This document shows, piece after piece, positions 34,888 to 48,324 of a stretch of DNA of 64,000 nt (the first letter of the stretch is position 1; each line of letters begins with the position of its first letter). The stretch is taken from NCBI RefSeq assembly GCF_947179165.1, contig NC_077239.1:15196001-15260000 (forward strand), written 5' to 3'. The stretch comes from Solanum dulcamara. Taxonomy: Eukaryota; Streptophyta; Magnoliopsida; Solanales; Solanaceae. The translations under genes and the position numbers were made by a program. The notes under the pieces were generated by a model. That model searched no databases. It saw only the letters and a list, made by a program, of their open reading frames with translations, and was not told the origin of the DNA.

Positions 34888-36250
34888 TGAAAGCTTTAAC
34901 TGATGAGATGAAAGCTTTAATTCAAAAATAACCCAGAGGGGTATTAGAACATCCATTACTAAAAGAACTTTCATCTGCAAAAGTAAGAGTCAAGAAGTAC
35001 CTGAAGGCTCAAATAAGGCGGGGAACTAGTCCCGCATCTACCTCTTGGTATCCTAGGTAGCCTCCTTAACTGAAAGATGCCTCAAATGGACATTAACAAC
35101 ATGAATGGCTCTGGATCGCAACTGTATGATAAACATGATTCTCAATATAACTCAAACGATCATCCAACTCAACCGCATCATAATGGAGAACATGAGACTC
35201 ATCAGGGACATACCGGTGCAGAATTGGACCCTGGAAAATTGGATATATAGCAGAAAAGGCCGGTCAAAGCTAACTGATAAGTAACCTCACCAACTGTCCT
35301 CAAAATCTCAAAATGTCCAATATATTTTGGGCTACGCTTGCCCCGCCTCACAAATCTCATCACGCCCTTCAGGGGCGATACATGGAGGAATACCTTTTCA
35401 CCAATAACAAATCTCAATGGCCGACTCCTATGATCCGCATAACTCTAGTGTCTAATCTGAGTAGTCCTGAACCTATCCTGAATCACTCTTACATGATCTA
35501 AGGACTTCTGCATCAATCCTTTACTGCGCGGGCTGGGCTATGTAGACTCAATCCAAACAACCGGAGAGCGACAAGGCCTACCATATAAAGCCTCGAACTG
35601 GGCCATATGGATACTTGAGTGGTAGCTGTTGTTGTATGCAAACTCCGCTAAAGGCAAAAATTGGTCCCACTAACCTCCAAAATCATAAACACAGGCCTAC
35701 AAAAATATCATCAAGAACTTGAATAGTGCACTTTTACTGGCCATAAGTCTGTGGGTTGAAAGATGTGCTAAGGTCGATGCGGGTACCCAACTCCTCTGGA
35801 AAAGTTTTCCAAAAGGTGGATGTGAACTGTGAGCCCCATTCTGAAATGATAGAAACATGTATATCATGGAGATGAACTACCTCCAGAATATAGATACGAG
35901 CCAACCTCTCAGCAATATAAGAAGTATGAACAGGGAGGAAGTGTGCAGACTTGGTCAATTTATCAACAATGACCCAAATACTATCAGTACCTTTGTAAGT
36001 GCCAGGCAACCCCATAATAAAGTCCATGATGATAAATTCCCACTTTAAGTCGGGAGTGGGTACTCTCTAAAGCTCGCCACCAGGCCTCAAATGCCTGGCC
36101 TTAACATGATGACAACTCAAATCACTAGACACATAGTTTGCAATATCTTTCCTTATGTCTCTCCACTAATAAAACCTCAAGTCATAATATATCTTAGCAG
36201 GACCTAGATGGATCGAATATTCCGAATCATGGGCCTCGCTAAGGATGAAC
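34888..36250 (-). pseudogene. Element B integrase and C-terminal region, decayed
   Basis: Minus-strand text includes MDFIMGLPGTYKGTDSIWVI and KLTKSAHFLPV, the start of the integrase core (36027-35900), then SIISEWGSQFTSTFW with Glu where the family has Asp. The C-terminal piece has KVFLHVSPLKGVMRF and FEILRTVGEVTYQLAL (35400-35250). Stops separate them. The layout matches elements A, C and D. Confidence 0.75.
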
Positions 36251-36479
36251 TAGATCAAACCCTCAACTTTTAGAACACAAAGACAACCACCAAACCTCAA
36301 TATCCCATATAGATCTAAAGTAGCCTGACTAGCATCTCCTCCCCAAACCCTATCTCGAAGAGCAACCAAATTCTCATTTTTAAATTGAAGGTTGCGAATC
36401 AAATGGAATAGAGATGAATGAGCTCTCACATAATATAGTATGAGCAGGAAATAAGAAATATCCAACCGAATCATCCTGT

Positions 36480-38300
36480 TAGCTAAGGATGTCCAAAGCC
36501 AAAGGTCACTCTAAATTACAAAGGAGGGCTAGACTATCCATACTCACTGCCTTCTGACTCAAGGCATACGCCACTATATTCATCTCATCTGGATGGTAGA
36601 GAATAAAGAGGTCATAGTCCTTAATGAGCTCAATCCAACGACGCTGCCTTGAATTAAGATCCCTCTAACTCATAATGTACTGAAGGCTCCTATGATCATT
36701 GTAGATCTCACATCAAACTCTATATATGTAGTGCCTCAAAATCTTACATGTGAAAACTACCGCTGCTAACTCTAAGTCATGGGTAGGGTAGTTGCGCTCA
36801 TGCAGCTTAAGCTATTCAATGCATAAAAAATAACCCAGGCCCACTACATCAGTACACAACCTAAACCAACACCAAATATGTCATAATAGACCGTGAAGTC
36901 CTCTTTTTCGACTGGAAGAGTCAGTATAAGAGCTGTGGTAAGAAACTCCTTGATCTTAAGAAAGCTCATCTCACACTCTTCTGACCATACAAAGGAATAT
37001 CCTAAGGAGTCAACCGAGTCAGAGGTGCCGCTATATTATAAAATACCTTAAAAAATAGCATGTAGTATCATGTTAATCTGACAAAGTTCAAATCTCAGTC
37101 ACATAAGTAGGCCTGGCCTTATCGCGAATGGCCTCAATATTTGCTGGATCTACCATAATGCCATCTTTGGACACAATATGCGCCAAGAATGCTATAGACT
37201 CAAGCCAGAACTCATACTTTGAGAACTTGGCATAAAGCCGCTAATCTATCAAAGTCTGGAGCACTATCCTAAATGCTGCTTATGCTCAACTTAGATCCAT
37301 GAGTGTACCAATATATCATCAATGAAGACTATAGAAAAAGATTCCAAATACGGCTTGAATACACGAGTTATCAAGTCCATGAATGTGTTAGGGGAATTAT
37401 TCAACCCAAAAGATATCACTAGGAACTTTTAATGGATGAAATATGTCCTAAATGTGGTCTTAAGGATATCCGCTACCCTAATTGTCAACTAGTGGTAGTC
37501 GGATCTCAGATCAATCATAGAAAATACCTCGGCACCCTGAAGCTAGTCAAATAGATCATTAATTGTAGGCATAGGATAATGGTTATTCACCGTCACCTTG
37601 TTTAACTGCTTATAATTAACACACATCCACATGGTACCATCCTTCTTCTTAAAAAACTGGACTGAGGCACCCTAAGAAGATACGCTAAGGCAAATAAATA
37701 TCTTACCTAAGAGATCCTAAAGTTGAATATTGAGCTCCTTGATCTCTGCAGGGGCCATATGATATGGTGGGATGAAAATAGAATGAGCACCCAACTTTAA
37801 CTCAATGGAAAAGTCAATATCAAGATCTGGAGAAAGGCTTAACAGGTCGGCAGGAACATATTTGCAAACTTTCAAACTATAATCTTTAAATCAACTATGG
37901 GGCCCTCCCTACTAACATCTCTACCATAAGCCAAGCAAGCCAAACATCTGCTAGCCACTAATCTCCGAGCCCAAACAAAAGAAATCACCCCAATCAATAT
38001 GCGACTACAAGAGCCCTGCCACACCACTGATGAAATATCGGGCATGACTAAGGTAATGGTCGTTACATATCAATCTAAGACCGCACGGTGAGGGGATAAC
38101 TAGTCAATTCCCAGAATTAAATCAAAATCCACCATATCAAGTAAAATGAGATCAACCCTAGTGTCTCGCCCCTGAATAGTCACCATACAAGATTAAAAGA
38201 CCTGATCCACTACTAAAGAATTACCTACTAGGGTCAAAACATATAGCGGCTCAGCTAAGGGAATTGGAATCATACTCAATCAAGAGGCACAATATACAGA
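36480..38300 (-). pseudogene. Element B RNase H, reverse transcriptase and protease remnants
   Basis: Highly degraded. The clearest landmark is IVFIDDILV, the catalytic Asp pair of the reverse transcriptase, near 37310-37340 on the minus strand. RNase H text (for example around 36700-36900) and the protease region near 38100 are recognisable only through many frameshifts and stops. Confidence 0.6.
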
Positions 38301-38399
38301 TATATGAATAGGTGGACCTAGATCAAATAAAGAGGAGGCAGAATGATGGCATAAAAGAATTGTACTTGTTATCATATCGTCTGATGCCTCAGCCTCTAC

Positions 38400-40386
38400 T
38401 CTAACTAGAGCTACATAAAAGAGGGCTTGTTCTTTTCTACCCCTTGCATCTACTCGGTCACTAGTCCCGCATCCTCAAGGACCACTATGTGCCCTTGATG
38501 ACTAACCCTATGGTCTTGGCCCTTGCATATGCATCTAACTAGAGGTATTGCTACTAGTGCAAGTCTAGTTACCTTTGCAGATGGCACGCCTAACCTACGG
38601 AGAGTGCACTAACAGGACAAATGATATATCTCCTTGCAGTCATAGCACCCCTGTGTCTTTTAGCTCATAGCTAGAGGTCGAACACCTCGGCTAGTAGAAC
38701 CCATCTGAATACTACCCTAATGGTGCTAGTCACCCTCTGAAGTATGAAGTGAAGCTTGAAATAGGTGACTAAAGTAACCCTATGGGAACCTTTAGTGAGG
38801 CCTATCATATAAATCCCTGGGCCTAAAATAAGGCCCACCCTGACTATCATACTGCCTAGCTCTTTTACCTACTCAAGTATGCAGGTATGGTCCACCACAT
38901 CCAAAAAGAAGATGCCTACTAAGACTAAAGATTGAGTCTCAATCCGTAAATAGAGTTTCAAACCTCTGACGAAGCACTAAACTATCTCCTCCTCAATAGG
39001 TAAGATCAAAGTTGCATGTATGGAGAGCTCATAGAATCTGGCCTCATACTCTAGCACTATTATGGACCCCTACTCCAATCATGAAAACTGATCTCGAAAA
39101 TGATCTCTGATGCTCCTAGGGATAAACTGGGCAAAGAAGGCCTCTAAAAACTCTATCCACGACACTGGTGGAGACCCAACTGGCCTGGTCTCTAGATATG
39201 AATGCTACCACTTTCGGGCAAGACCATCTAGTTGATAAGTAGTAAAGTTATCTCCTCTCATCTCTACCAATCCCAAAGTCTATAGTCTATCATGGAAAGT
39301 GTGGAGAAAATTATGGTCATCCTCACCTACTGCCTTAGAAAACCTCATCATGATAATTAGGGCTGTACAGGACAAACCGATAAACCGCACCAAACCGACA
39401 AATCGAACCAAACCGGAAAAAAAACCCGACTAGTGGTTTGGTTTGACTTGATTTGGTGTTTGAAAAAAAACCCCGACCATTATAGGGTTGGTTTGGTTTT
39501 AACTAAAAAAAGTCAAACCGAACCCAAACCGACCCGATTATAGATATACTACTTTTAAATTATGTTATACATAAAAATATTTATTAAAATGTAATTTATA
39601 AATATTTTTTAAATTTTTTTCATAATTTTTGTTTTCTTTCTTACATTTAGATTTGGACTTGAGTAGCCCATCTAAATAATATACAAAAAAAAACTTATCT
39701 TATAAAGTTATATTATAAAGTTAAAACTTCAAACAGTGTTGTGCATCCATCTTATATGTTGATATTTTGTACTAGAACTCTTTTTAAGAAGCACTGTTCT
39801 GTGCTTTTTCTTAGATACTATGAGAAACCCAAAAAAATCCAAAAAAACCCAAAAAACTCGAGAAACCCGAAAAACCCGAAAAAACCCGAAAAACCCGAGA
39901 AAAATCAATATCGAAAAACCCGACTTTTATTGGTTTGGTTTGGTTTATAAATTTAATAACCCGACACAAATGGTTTGGTTTGGTTTGTAAAAAATCCGAA
40001 CTAACCCGGTCCATGTACACCCCTAATGATAATCTAAGGAATACCTCGAGCAACTTCTGCTCCCAATGTGGCATGAGCCCTTCTAAACCATAAAGCTGAG
40101 TGGTAGGTACAGATGGAGGCTAAACTATTGGTGTTGCTTGTGAAGGCTGACCCTGTTATGCTAGAGAAGCTGGGTCTTAGGCCAGCTGCATACCTTGAAT
40201 ATCAGTTAGTATCTAGATGAATATTTCCTAAAGGTTCGAAGTTGCAACTAGAGTGGCTGGTGGCTGGGCTTGTCCTGGGACCATTAGCTGATGATGTACT
40301 GGAGCTACTTGTGGCTCCACCTCTAGCTCCAGACTCTTCTCCCTGTCCCTAGCTAGGGCTGTAGCCCTAGCATATGTACGAGCCAT
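38400..40386 (-). pseudogene. Element B gag, interrupted by a hAT element
   Basis: On the minus strand Gag opens at about 40386 with MARTYARATALARDREKS, continues to GLMPHWEQKLLEV (40080), is cut by the hAT insertion at 40025-39358, and resumes with AVGEDDHNFLHTFHDRL and LARKW (39335-39220). The zinc-knuckle region near 38640-38600 is degraded. Two lines of evidence, TSD and resumption of Gag, fix the insertion. Confidence 0.7.
39358..40025. mobile_element. hAT-type MITE in element B gag
   Basis: 668 bp with ends TAGGGCTGTACA and TGTACACCCCTA (inverted), flanked by a perfect 8-bp duplication ATGATAAT (39350-39357 and 40026-40033). Near both ends are runs of AAACCGA- and GGTTTGGTTTGG-like words, and AAACCCGAA is repeated at 39830-39920. 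The frames at 39741-39950 and 39811-40074 come from these repeats. No transposase is encoded. Confidence 0.93.
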
Positions 40387-40571
40387 CTTGTAAAAGAGTG
40401 GAGCAAGTGATATTTCATGTAACTGATAATACCCGCAATGCCTGAAAGTGAGACAAAAGTGAAGTTCCTAAATACATATTGTATCCTCTCAAATATTTAC
40501 GGATGTCTCCACACCGATCCATAAGACTATACTAGATGTTAGCTCTATATAAATAAGACCGGAGAACCTGG

Positions 40572-40586
40572 GGCTCTAACATCAAC
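40572..40586 (-). promoter_or_regulatory. Degenerate primer-binding site of element B
   Basis: Minus strand reads TTGATGTTAGAGCCC, compared with TTGGTATCAGAGCCC expected for initiator-Met priming. It lies just inside the LTR end. Confidence 0.55.
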
Positions 40587-40589
40587 TTT

Positions 40590-43048
40590 TCACGATCAGA
40601 ATTCTTGAGTCATTATGGCGCCTACTAATATACTGTAGTAGGCAAGCCAATCCATATCCCAAAATTACGAGTAATGAGATGTAAGGGTAGAAAACCAACA
40701 ATTAAACTAAAAATAATAATACAAGAATAGGAACACAAATGAACAGGCAGAAGCAAATTATAAATATATACAAATAAAAAATCACTCCCAGAATTTGGAA
40801 GTTACATGTAGAGAGCTACTAACGAAATGAGTACAAGTCGTAAAAGTGAACCACAGAAAACAAATGTCTTAAAAGCAAAAGAAAAGTCATAAATATATGT
40901 AGAGGGAGATGGGAAAATCATGGATACTGTGTACTCACCCTCGCCTCTGGTCATGACTACAATTGGCTTGAGATCAACGCTAATAGATGGTGCTTGGACC
41001 AGCATCACAAAAATAGATACAGAGTATAGTATGAGTACCAAAACAACTTGTGTCTAGTAGGCATGATAGGCCGACTATACAAGAAAAGGAAAAATAAATA
41101 GAAATGTGAGAAACTAAACACAACTAGAGACAGGGAAAAACTCAAATAGTTATGTAGAGTACCACACGTAAAAAGAAAGGGAGTAACTAACTAAATCTGC
41201 CATGCTCCCATAAACTCAATGGGTACGCTTGTTCATAATTCTAAAGGCAACAACCTGAACAAACTCTAATAAGAAAGCACAGGAGCAAGGATAGCTGTAA
41301 TGAGATGATGAAATCCAATGTAGTACCAAAAGTGTCACAAAATCCCGCGGACTCAAATTGAACCATTTCAAAAGCCTAAAATTTGAACCCAAAGCATGAA
41401 GGATTTAAGGACTTGAACCGAATGAATATAAGAGGATCAGGGACTTGAACCAAAATTTAGAATAATCAATGACTTAAACCAACGTTAAGGATAATTGTGG
41501 AATTGAACCACATAAAATGAGACCAAGGACTTGAACCAAGGTAATCATAGCAATGGACTTGAAACAAGGATGATAAGTAGCTATAGACTTGAACTAAGAC
41601 TATAAGTAGCGGTGGACTTGAACCACGACTAAGTAAAGCCAGGGAATTGAACCGATTCTATAATAACAAGATAAGCACATGAATCGCTCTCGGTGGAGTA
41701 ATTTTGGGACTTGAACACAAGTAGAGGCAAATCGGTCAGAATTAGGATCAACAACCAATCTAGAGTCATAGGGAGTACCCCTAATTTGAGTGCCATCAAT
41801 AGATCACTCCATCTCGAACCACATCCAACCAAAATTGACCTTCCAGAACCAAGGATCAAGTAATATGATATCGATGAAAACAGGCAAGTATCGATAAGAA
41901 GTCCCAAGATTTGTCTCACCTCCTGACTAAGGACCATAATATTAGACTCAAGTCTGCTATATCATGCTACAGGGAGAAAAGTTGGAGAAGTTCCAAGGCT
42001 TAACGATACCGAAATCATACAAGTCTATGGAAATCAATAGTCTTTGCCTAGACTAAGGACAAACCTTCTTCCCAACAACATAAATTAAACACACAATGCA
42101 TCACATGAAGTACGGGTGATCAACAATAAAAGAAGACTTGCTATGAAAGACTGGATTTCCTGAAAATATGATTTTTGGGAATTTAGCATACTCGACACCC
42201 AATTAACCTAAATCTCACTCAATTCAAAATACAAATTCTTAAACATGCTCAATCTAAAAAGGAGAAAGTCGTAGCCTACCTATAGGCCGCCCGCCGTGGT
42301 CCAACTCAAATAATTGAATCTTTTCCCTATAGTACTGCCTCAAAATGCTGCTAGGCTATCAAAAATAGAATCACAATGTCAACACGATTGTTTTGAAACT
42401 AAAATTATCAAATTCGAAGATAAACTAATTTCAGAGTAAAAAAATGGGGATGTGGGACCCACTCCAAAAGTTTTGGAATTAACTTGGTAAAAAGGTTCAA
42501 AACATTATCCCAAACTTATGTTCTAAAATGGAATACCATTTAGGACTCAGAACAGTCCAAAACAAAGACATGCAATAAAATCACAATTTTTCACAATTAA
42601 AGCTTATGGGATAACAGGGTTTTTCACAAATTTTACCTCAACGAAGATTTTACTACATTCTCCGATCACCCATCCATGTAGCCTCAACAATTTTGGACCT
42701 TATGCAATTTGAAACAGTAAATTTGGATTAGAAATGAGAGAGTTATCGCAAATTGAAAATTTGAAAGAAAGGTTGGTCAGGGTTTGGTCTTAATTTAAAA
42801 GACCAAACGACATTCCTACTCCAGTTTGCAAAGGAAACGATTGCGATCATGAAAATCAAGGAAAAAGGCCTTCGTGATCGCGAGGTTGACCTCTATAATC
42901 ACAATGACTAAAACTAGCTAATGCCCAAAGCTCCTCTTGATGATCGTAGAGACATCATCGTGATCACGATGAAGGAATATACCCGCACTAGATTTTTTGC
43001 TTCAACAGTAGTTTGGGAAAAGACCAAAACCTCTGATGGGTTCTTGGA
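40590..43048 (-). mobile_element. Element B, 5' LTR (interrupted by element C)
   Basis: Aligns with the LTR at 32238-34887, and ends on the minus strand with TGATCGTGA near 40590. It stops at 43048, where LTR C begins with TG. The corresponding remainder (about 0.57 kb, seen in the other LTR at 34320-34887) is not found past element C, so it was lost with C's far end. Confidence 0.7.
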
Positions 43049-45307
43049 TGTCATGACCCAATCCTAGGGCCTAGACGTGACACAATGAATGAGACTCCCA
43101 GAGGTACCTCACCAAAGCCTCTTACCATTCATTAAGCATTTTATTAGTAATGATTAACAAGTCAAGCAGAAACATAAGGGATATAGGGACTAAGGGGCTT
43201 CACATTAATAAGAGTCAAAGAAAACGTAACATCCTTTACTATGTCCAACAATACCTTCTATATTAAGACTTGGTAGGGGATAAGACATGTCCCTAGCTCA
43301 CCCTCAACATTAAGTCAAAAATACCAAACTTAATTTAAATGTCTAATCATAACATAAACTTGATAAGATAGGAGTGTCGTTCTCGGAACATGGGAACTCA
43401 CCAAAGTGGTAGCCTTCAATGATCAACTTAGCCATGGGGAATAGAGTATGAGCGACGTTGGTCCCTACATGGTGATATCATGTACGCAAAAGTATGCGTT
43501 AGTACTTTGAATATACTAAGTATGTGAGTATGCTATTAAATGAAGAACATAAGAGAGAAACATGCATAAGTGAATCCATGCATGAGAAATCATCATGTGA
43601 AACCTTAAAACATTCATTTTGTGAGGAAGAGACCATAACCGGCATTTAAGACCATGCGTGCTATTACATGGAATCCAACATATCCCTCTACATTTGCATG
43701 AGGTGACTACTTTCCAGGTAGAACTCCGATAAACTTTAAACATTCTTTAACTTTAACTTTAATGTCTAATCGTGGACCCACAAACCTAAAATAGCCAACA
43801 AGGGCCCCTATGGTGACACATAGTTAATTCAACATGAGACTTTACTTAAGGACCCCTTCGGTCGAGTCCCCATCTACATGCTACATTCAGTGCTAGGTTA
43901 AGTCCCACAGAATAACATTTAAACATCAATATACCATAAGCATTATATAAATTTAACATTTAAACATCAATCAATGGAATAGCTCATTAAAACCTTTCAT
44001 TTGATTCAATGCGAGAATTTTTCTTTCACATTGAAACCTTACTTTGGCTAAGAATCCCTTCATCAATCAATTATTTCATAAAGACTCCCTTTCATAAGGA
44101 TTTACTAATAATATTCATTTGGAGTCAAACTTTATTTCAAATTTGCTTTATCATAAGAAAATATGCGGGTTCATCTCATAAAATCCTTTTAATGCCTTTA
44201 AAGAATTCTTGCATGCATGAGAATAATGAAAATACTTAAAATACACATTCTTAAAGCAACAAATATATATGGATTAAAACTCTTTTCAAGCCTTCATATA
44301 GTCACTTTAATAACATCATAATTTTATGAAATCAAGAGTCAATATACATCAATATATGTGAGGAAACATCAAATATATCATGATCTATGCATTTAAAGTC
44401 ATCATGTAAAAGCCCATAAGATTTCATCATTTAAAATTAAAAAGCTAGTTTGAGAAAATATTTTAGCTCCATGGGTGGAAGAACCAAGGATGAAAACCCA
44501 CATACCTTGGGGGAAACGAAATTCCTATGAACACTTGAGGAAGAAAGAAGACTTGAATGCCTTGAATTTGGAAACCCTAGCCTTCCCTTGAGGTTCTTGA
44601 GAAAGTTTGGGAAGAGAGAATTTGAGATCCTTAAGTCTAAGTTTGAAGAATGAGGTCTTGGAAGGGTTTAGGTAAGAGAATTCAGTCATTAAAATGAAAC
44701 CATTTCTATTTAAAACATAAGAAAAGACTAGAATGCCCTTTTAAAAAAATTCTGTCTGGAAAGGACTTTATGGGGGACCTTCCAGGTCCATGGTGCTCAC
44801 CATGGTCCATGGTAGGGTCCCGTGGTATGGGACTTATAAAGATTTGGAAAAAGGACTTGCAGGGTAGTCTATAAAGTTTCTTCACAGATACCTTGACGGT
44901 CTGTGAAATGCAGTACGACCAATGAAGTGCGGCCGTGGTGCAGGTCCTGCAAGAGGCCTGTAAAAATGACTTCCATGGACTACTTCACGGTCAGTGAAAA
45001 TCTCCACGACCAGTAGTGTTCGTCCATGGACCCTGCCTTGGGAAAATTCCTGAGGACTTTGGGGAGGTCTCACCAAGAAGGGCTTCACAGCCCGTGTTGC
45101 TCACCATGGTCTTTGGTCCTCCATCGTGGTTCGTTCCCTGCAGTCTGAGCCTTTGAATCTCTACAACGGTTGTACACCATTGTCCGTGGTGCTTACCACG
45201 GTTTGTGAAGGCTTTCATGGTCAGCTTCTGAGCCAGTTTTTGGCAACTTTCTGAGAATTCTTCCTTAGTTTTTGGTTTAGGACCTTTCACTTTTTTAGTG
45301 TTTTACA
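43049..45307 (-). mobile_element. Element C, 3' LTR
   Basis: 2,259 bp, on the minus strand TGTAAAACAC ... GGGTCATGACA. It inserted into LTR B after TTGGA. Between 44760 and 45240 it holds many short partly self-complementary words (CCATGG, CCACGG, TTCACGG). The frames at 44882-45290 are products of those words and are not genes. Confidence 0.85.
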
Positions 45308-45748
45308 ATATCTCCCTCTTGGAAACATTCATCCTCGAATGAGAATTATTAACATGGAAAATGACATTGCATGAGGAATAGCAACCCAACATATATAAAA
45401 TGACACTTAAGATGCATCAAACTTGAAATCTTTAAACTTGAACTTAAAACATAACTTTAAAATTCAACTTCATGAATGTGCATGTACATGATGACTTGGA
45501 AAAATTGAAACATAAGAGTCTTAAACATTTGAACAAGAATGATGTATTACCTTAGGCTTGAGTAGAATGAAAGAGATGAGGATAATGTTTCATCATATCC
45601 ACTTCCGCTTCCCATATAACACTTTCGACTTGTTGATTCCTCTAAAGGACTTTAACCGAGGTAACTTCTTTATTCCTCAACCTTTTGACTTGCTGGTCCA
45701 AAATTTCAATCGGGAATTCTTCATATGTCAAATTCTCCTCAACACTCA

Positions 45749-46780
45749 CTACTCCAAAGGCACAATAGAGTTAGGGTCTCCCACACATTTTCTCAACAAT
45801 GACACATGGAACACCGGGTGAATCATGGTCATTTTCGAAGGTAATTCCAACTCATACGCAACTTTGCCAACCCGCTTTAGGATTTTATAAGGGCCTAAAT
45901 ACCTAGGGATCAATTTCCCTTTCTTACCAAACCAAACCACACCCTTCATGGGTGAAACCTTCAAATAAATTCAATTATGTACATTAAATTCAAGATCCCT
46001 TCTTCTAGTGTCGGAATATGACTTTGAGCTGTCTTAATTTATCTAATGATATTCACCTTCTCCAAAGGATCAAGTACCAAATTGGGACCTAACAAGGTCA
46101 TCTCACCTACTTCAAACCAACCAACCAGGAATCTACCTCACCTCCAATACAAAGCCTCAAACGGCGCCATCTCAATACTCGAGTGGTAAACTGTTATTGT
46201 AAGCAAATTCAATGAGCAGTGGGTAATCATCCAAACTCCATTGGAACTCCAACACACAAACCCTTAACATATCCTCTAGGGTTTGAAAATTGTCCTTTTA
46301 GCTTGCCTATCAATTTGAGGATAGAATGTCGTGCTTAACTTTACTTTAGTATTGAGGTCCTTTAGAAATAATCGCTAAAATTGAGAAGTGAATTGAGTAC
46401 CATAATCCGAAATGATTGACAATGGCACACTATGCAGCCTCAACAACTCTCGAATATACAACCTTGCATAATTTTTGGCCCTATAGGAAGTCTTAACCTG
46501 GTAGGAAGTGAGCCAACTTAGTCATTTTATCAATAATTTCCCAAATTGAATCATGATGCTTTGGAGTGTGAGGCATACCCACTACAAAATCCATATTCAC
46601 TTCTTCCCACTTCTAAGTAGGGATCTCAATATCTTGGGCTAAGCCACTCGATCTTTGATGTTCAGCCTTCGTTTGTTGGCAATTCGGACATTTAGACACA
46701 AACCTCTCTATGTCCTTCTTCATGCCCCCCACTAATACAACTCTTTCAAGTCTTGATACTTTTTGTCAAACTGAGGTGAA
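45749..46780 (-). pseudogene. Element C integrase and C-terminal region, decayed
   Basis: The clean part at 45964-45749 reads SPMKGVVWFGKKGKL and ILKRVGKVAYELELP, the region after the integrase core, continuing past 45749 to YPHLF-like text near the LTR. The core (46000-46700) is broken by frameshifts, though LPTRLRLP-like and YNNSLP pieces are visible. This is the most damaged part of an otherwise legible element. Confidence 0.75.
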
Positions 46781-46837
46781 TGGAGTATGCACAATTATGT
46801 GCCTCCATCAAGATCAAACTCCTTAGGCCATCCACAT

Positions 46838-47491
46838 TTAGAGCACATAACCTACCTTGGCAATATAATACCGTATCTCTCCCTGTGAAAATACCTCTAC
46901 CTTATTTTCCTTCACAAACTTCTTTAACTCGGCAAGTGTTGGGTCAAGGTCTTGTTTTGACTTGACATCCACTACCAAAGAGGATTCAAACCCATTTTGG
47001 ACAACTATACCACCATCATCGGTACCACACAACTTCACCCCTAATCTAGCCAACTGGTGAACATCTTTCACCAACTCCCTCTTTCCTTTATCAACATGGG
47101 CAACACTCCCCATAGAAACTCTACTAAGTGTATTGGCAACCACATTGGCTTTACCCGGATGATAATTCACACCCATGTCATAGTCCTTGAGGAGCTTTAG
47201 ACATCTTTTTTGTCTTAGATTGAGGTCCTTTTGGTTGAACACATATTGAAGTCTTTTATTATCGGTATACATATCTACATGTACCCCATATAGGTAGTGC
47301 CGCCAAATTTTCAAAGCAAAAACAATGGCCGCCAACTTAAGATCATAGGTAGGGTAGTTACACTCATGCACTTTCAATTTCCTAGAAGCATAGGCTATGA
47401 CCTTACCATTTTGCATTAAGACACAACCCAAACCAATGTTTGAAACATCACAATAAACCACAAACCCTTCTAATCCTTCTGATAGAGTCAA
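46838..47491 (-). pseudogene. Element C RNase H and integrase start (217-codon frame)
   Basis: RNase H shows [17 protein letters not shown] at residue 11, [11 protein letters not shown] at 76 and NVVANTLSR at 116. Compared with the family's YCDAS, DLELAAV, TDHKSLQY and ADALSR, the catalytic Glu is Lys at residue 52 and a conserved Asp is Asn at 120; His in TDHK is Asn. The Glu and Asp changes are single G-to-A transitions on the coding strand. The frame ends in the linker before the integrase zinc finger, and the enzyme would be dead. Confidence 0.85.
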
Positions 47492-47509
47492 AATAGGAGT
47501 GGAGGTAAG

Positions 47510-48319
47510 TCAATATTTCAAATTTTGGAAACTCCTTTCACACTCATTCGTCCATATGAATTTCACCTTCTTTTGAGTCAACTTTGTCATAGTAGATGAG
47601 ATGGAAGAAAACCCTTCGACGAATCTTCTATTGTAATTGGCTAGACCCAAGAAGCTCCTAATGTTCAAAGAAGAAAATGTTCTAGGCCAATTCTTGACCA
47701 CCTCCATTTTCTTAGGATCTAGCTTGATCCCCTCGACGGATACTATATGACCTAGAAAGGACACCTCCTTCAACCAAAAGTCACACTTGCTAAATATTGC
47801 AAATAATTCCCTATCCCTCAATGTTTGGAGTAAAACCCTCAAATGATCATTATGTTCTTCCTCACTCTGAGAGTAGATCAAAACATCATCAATGAACACC
47901 ACAACAAAGGTATCAAGGTAGGGTTTGAATACCCTATTCATTAGGTCCATGAACACCACCGGTACATTTATCAACCCAAAACTCATTACCACAAACTCAA
48001 AGTGACCATACCTTATTCGGAATGCCTTCTTGGGAATGTTACACTCCCTCACCCTTAGTTGGTGATAGCCAGACCGAAGGTCGATCATAGCGAAGTGACT
48101 TACCCCTTGCAATTGATTTAAAAAGTCATCTAACCTAGGAAGTAGATACTTGTTCTTAATAGTTATCATATTTAATTGCCGGTAGTCTATGCACATTTGA
48201 AATGAACCATCCTTCTTTCTTACAAATAGCACAGAAGCACCCCATGGCGAGATACTTATCCTTATGAACTCCTTTTCTAGCAAGTCCTTCAATTCTTCCT
48301 TCAACTCTTTCAATTCCAC
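47510..48319 (-). pseudogene. Element C reverse transcriptase (269-codon frame)
   Basis: The longest open frame in the window. It starts [19 protein letters not shown], shows [17 protein letters not shown] (residues 24-40), YRQLN at 46, [13 protein letters not shown] at 78, and the active site [10 protein letters not shown] at 141-150. The tail has [17 protein letters not shown]. The catalytic Asp residues are all present, so the domain itself looks chemically intact, but it is separated from protease and RNase H by stops. Codes for RNA- and DNA-templated synthesis during retrotransposition. Confidence 0.88.
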
Positions 48320-48324
48320 TAGGG

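Noticed and set aside
39741..40074. Two overlapping Lys/Pro and Phe-rich frames
   Set aside because: Produced by AAACCCGAA repeats of the hAT MITE.
44882..45290. Two frames of 68 and 99 codons
   Set aside because: Inside LTR C and driven by repeated CACGG/CCATGG words; no similarity.
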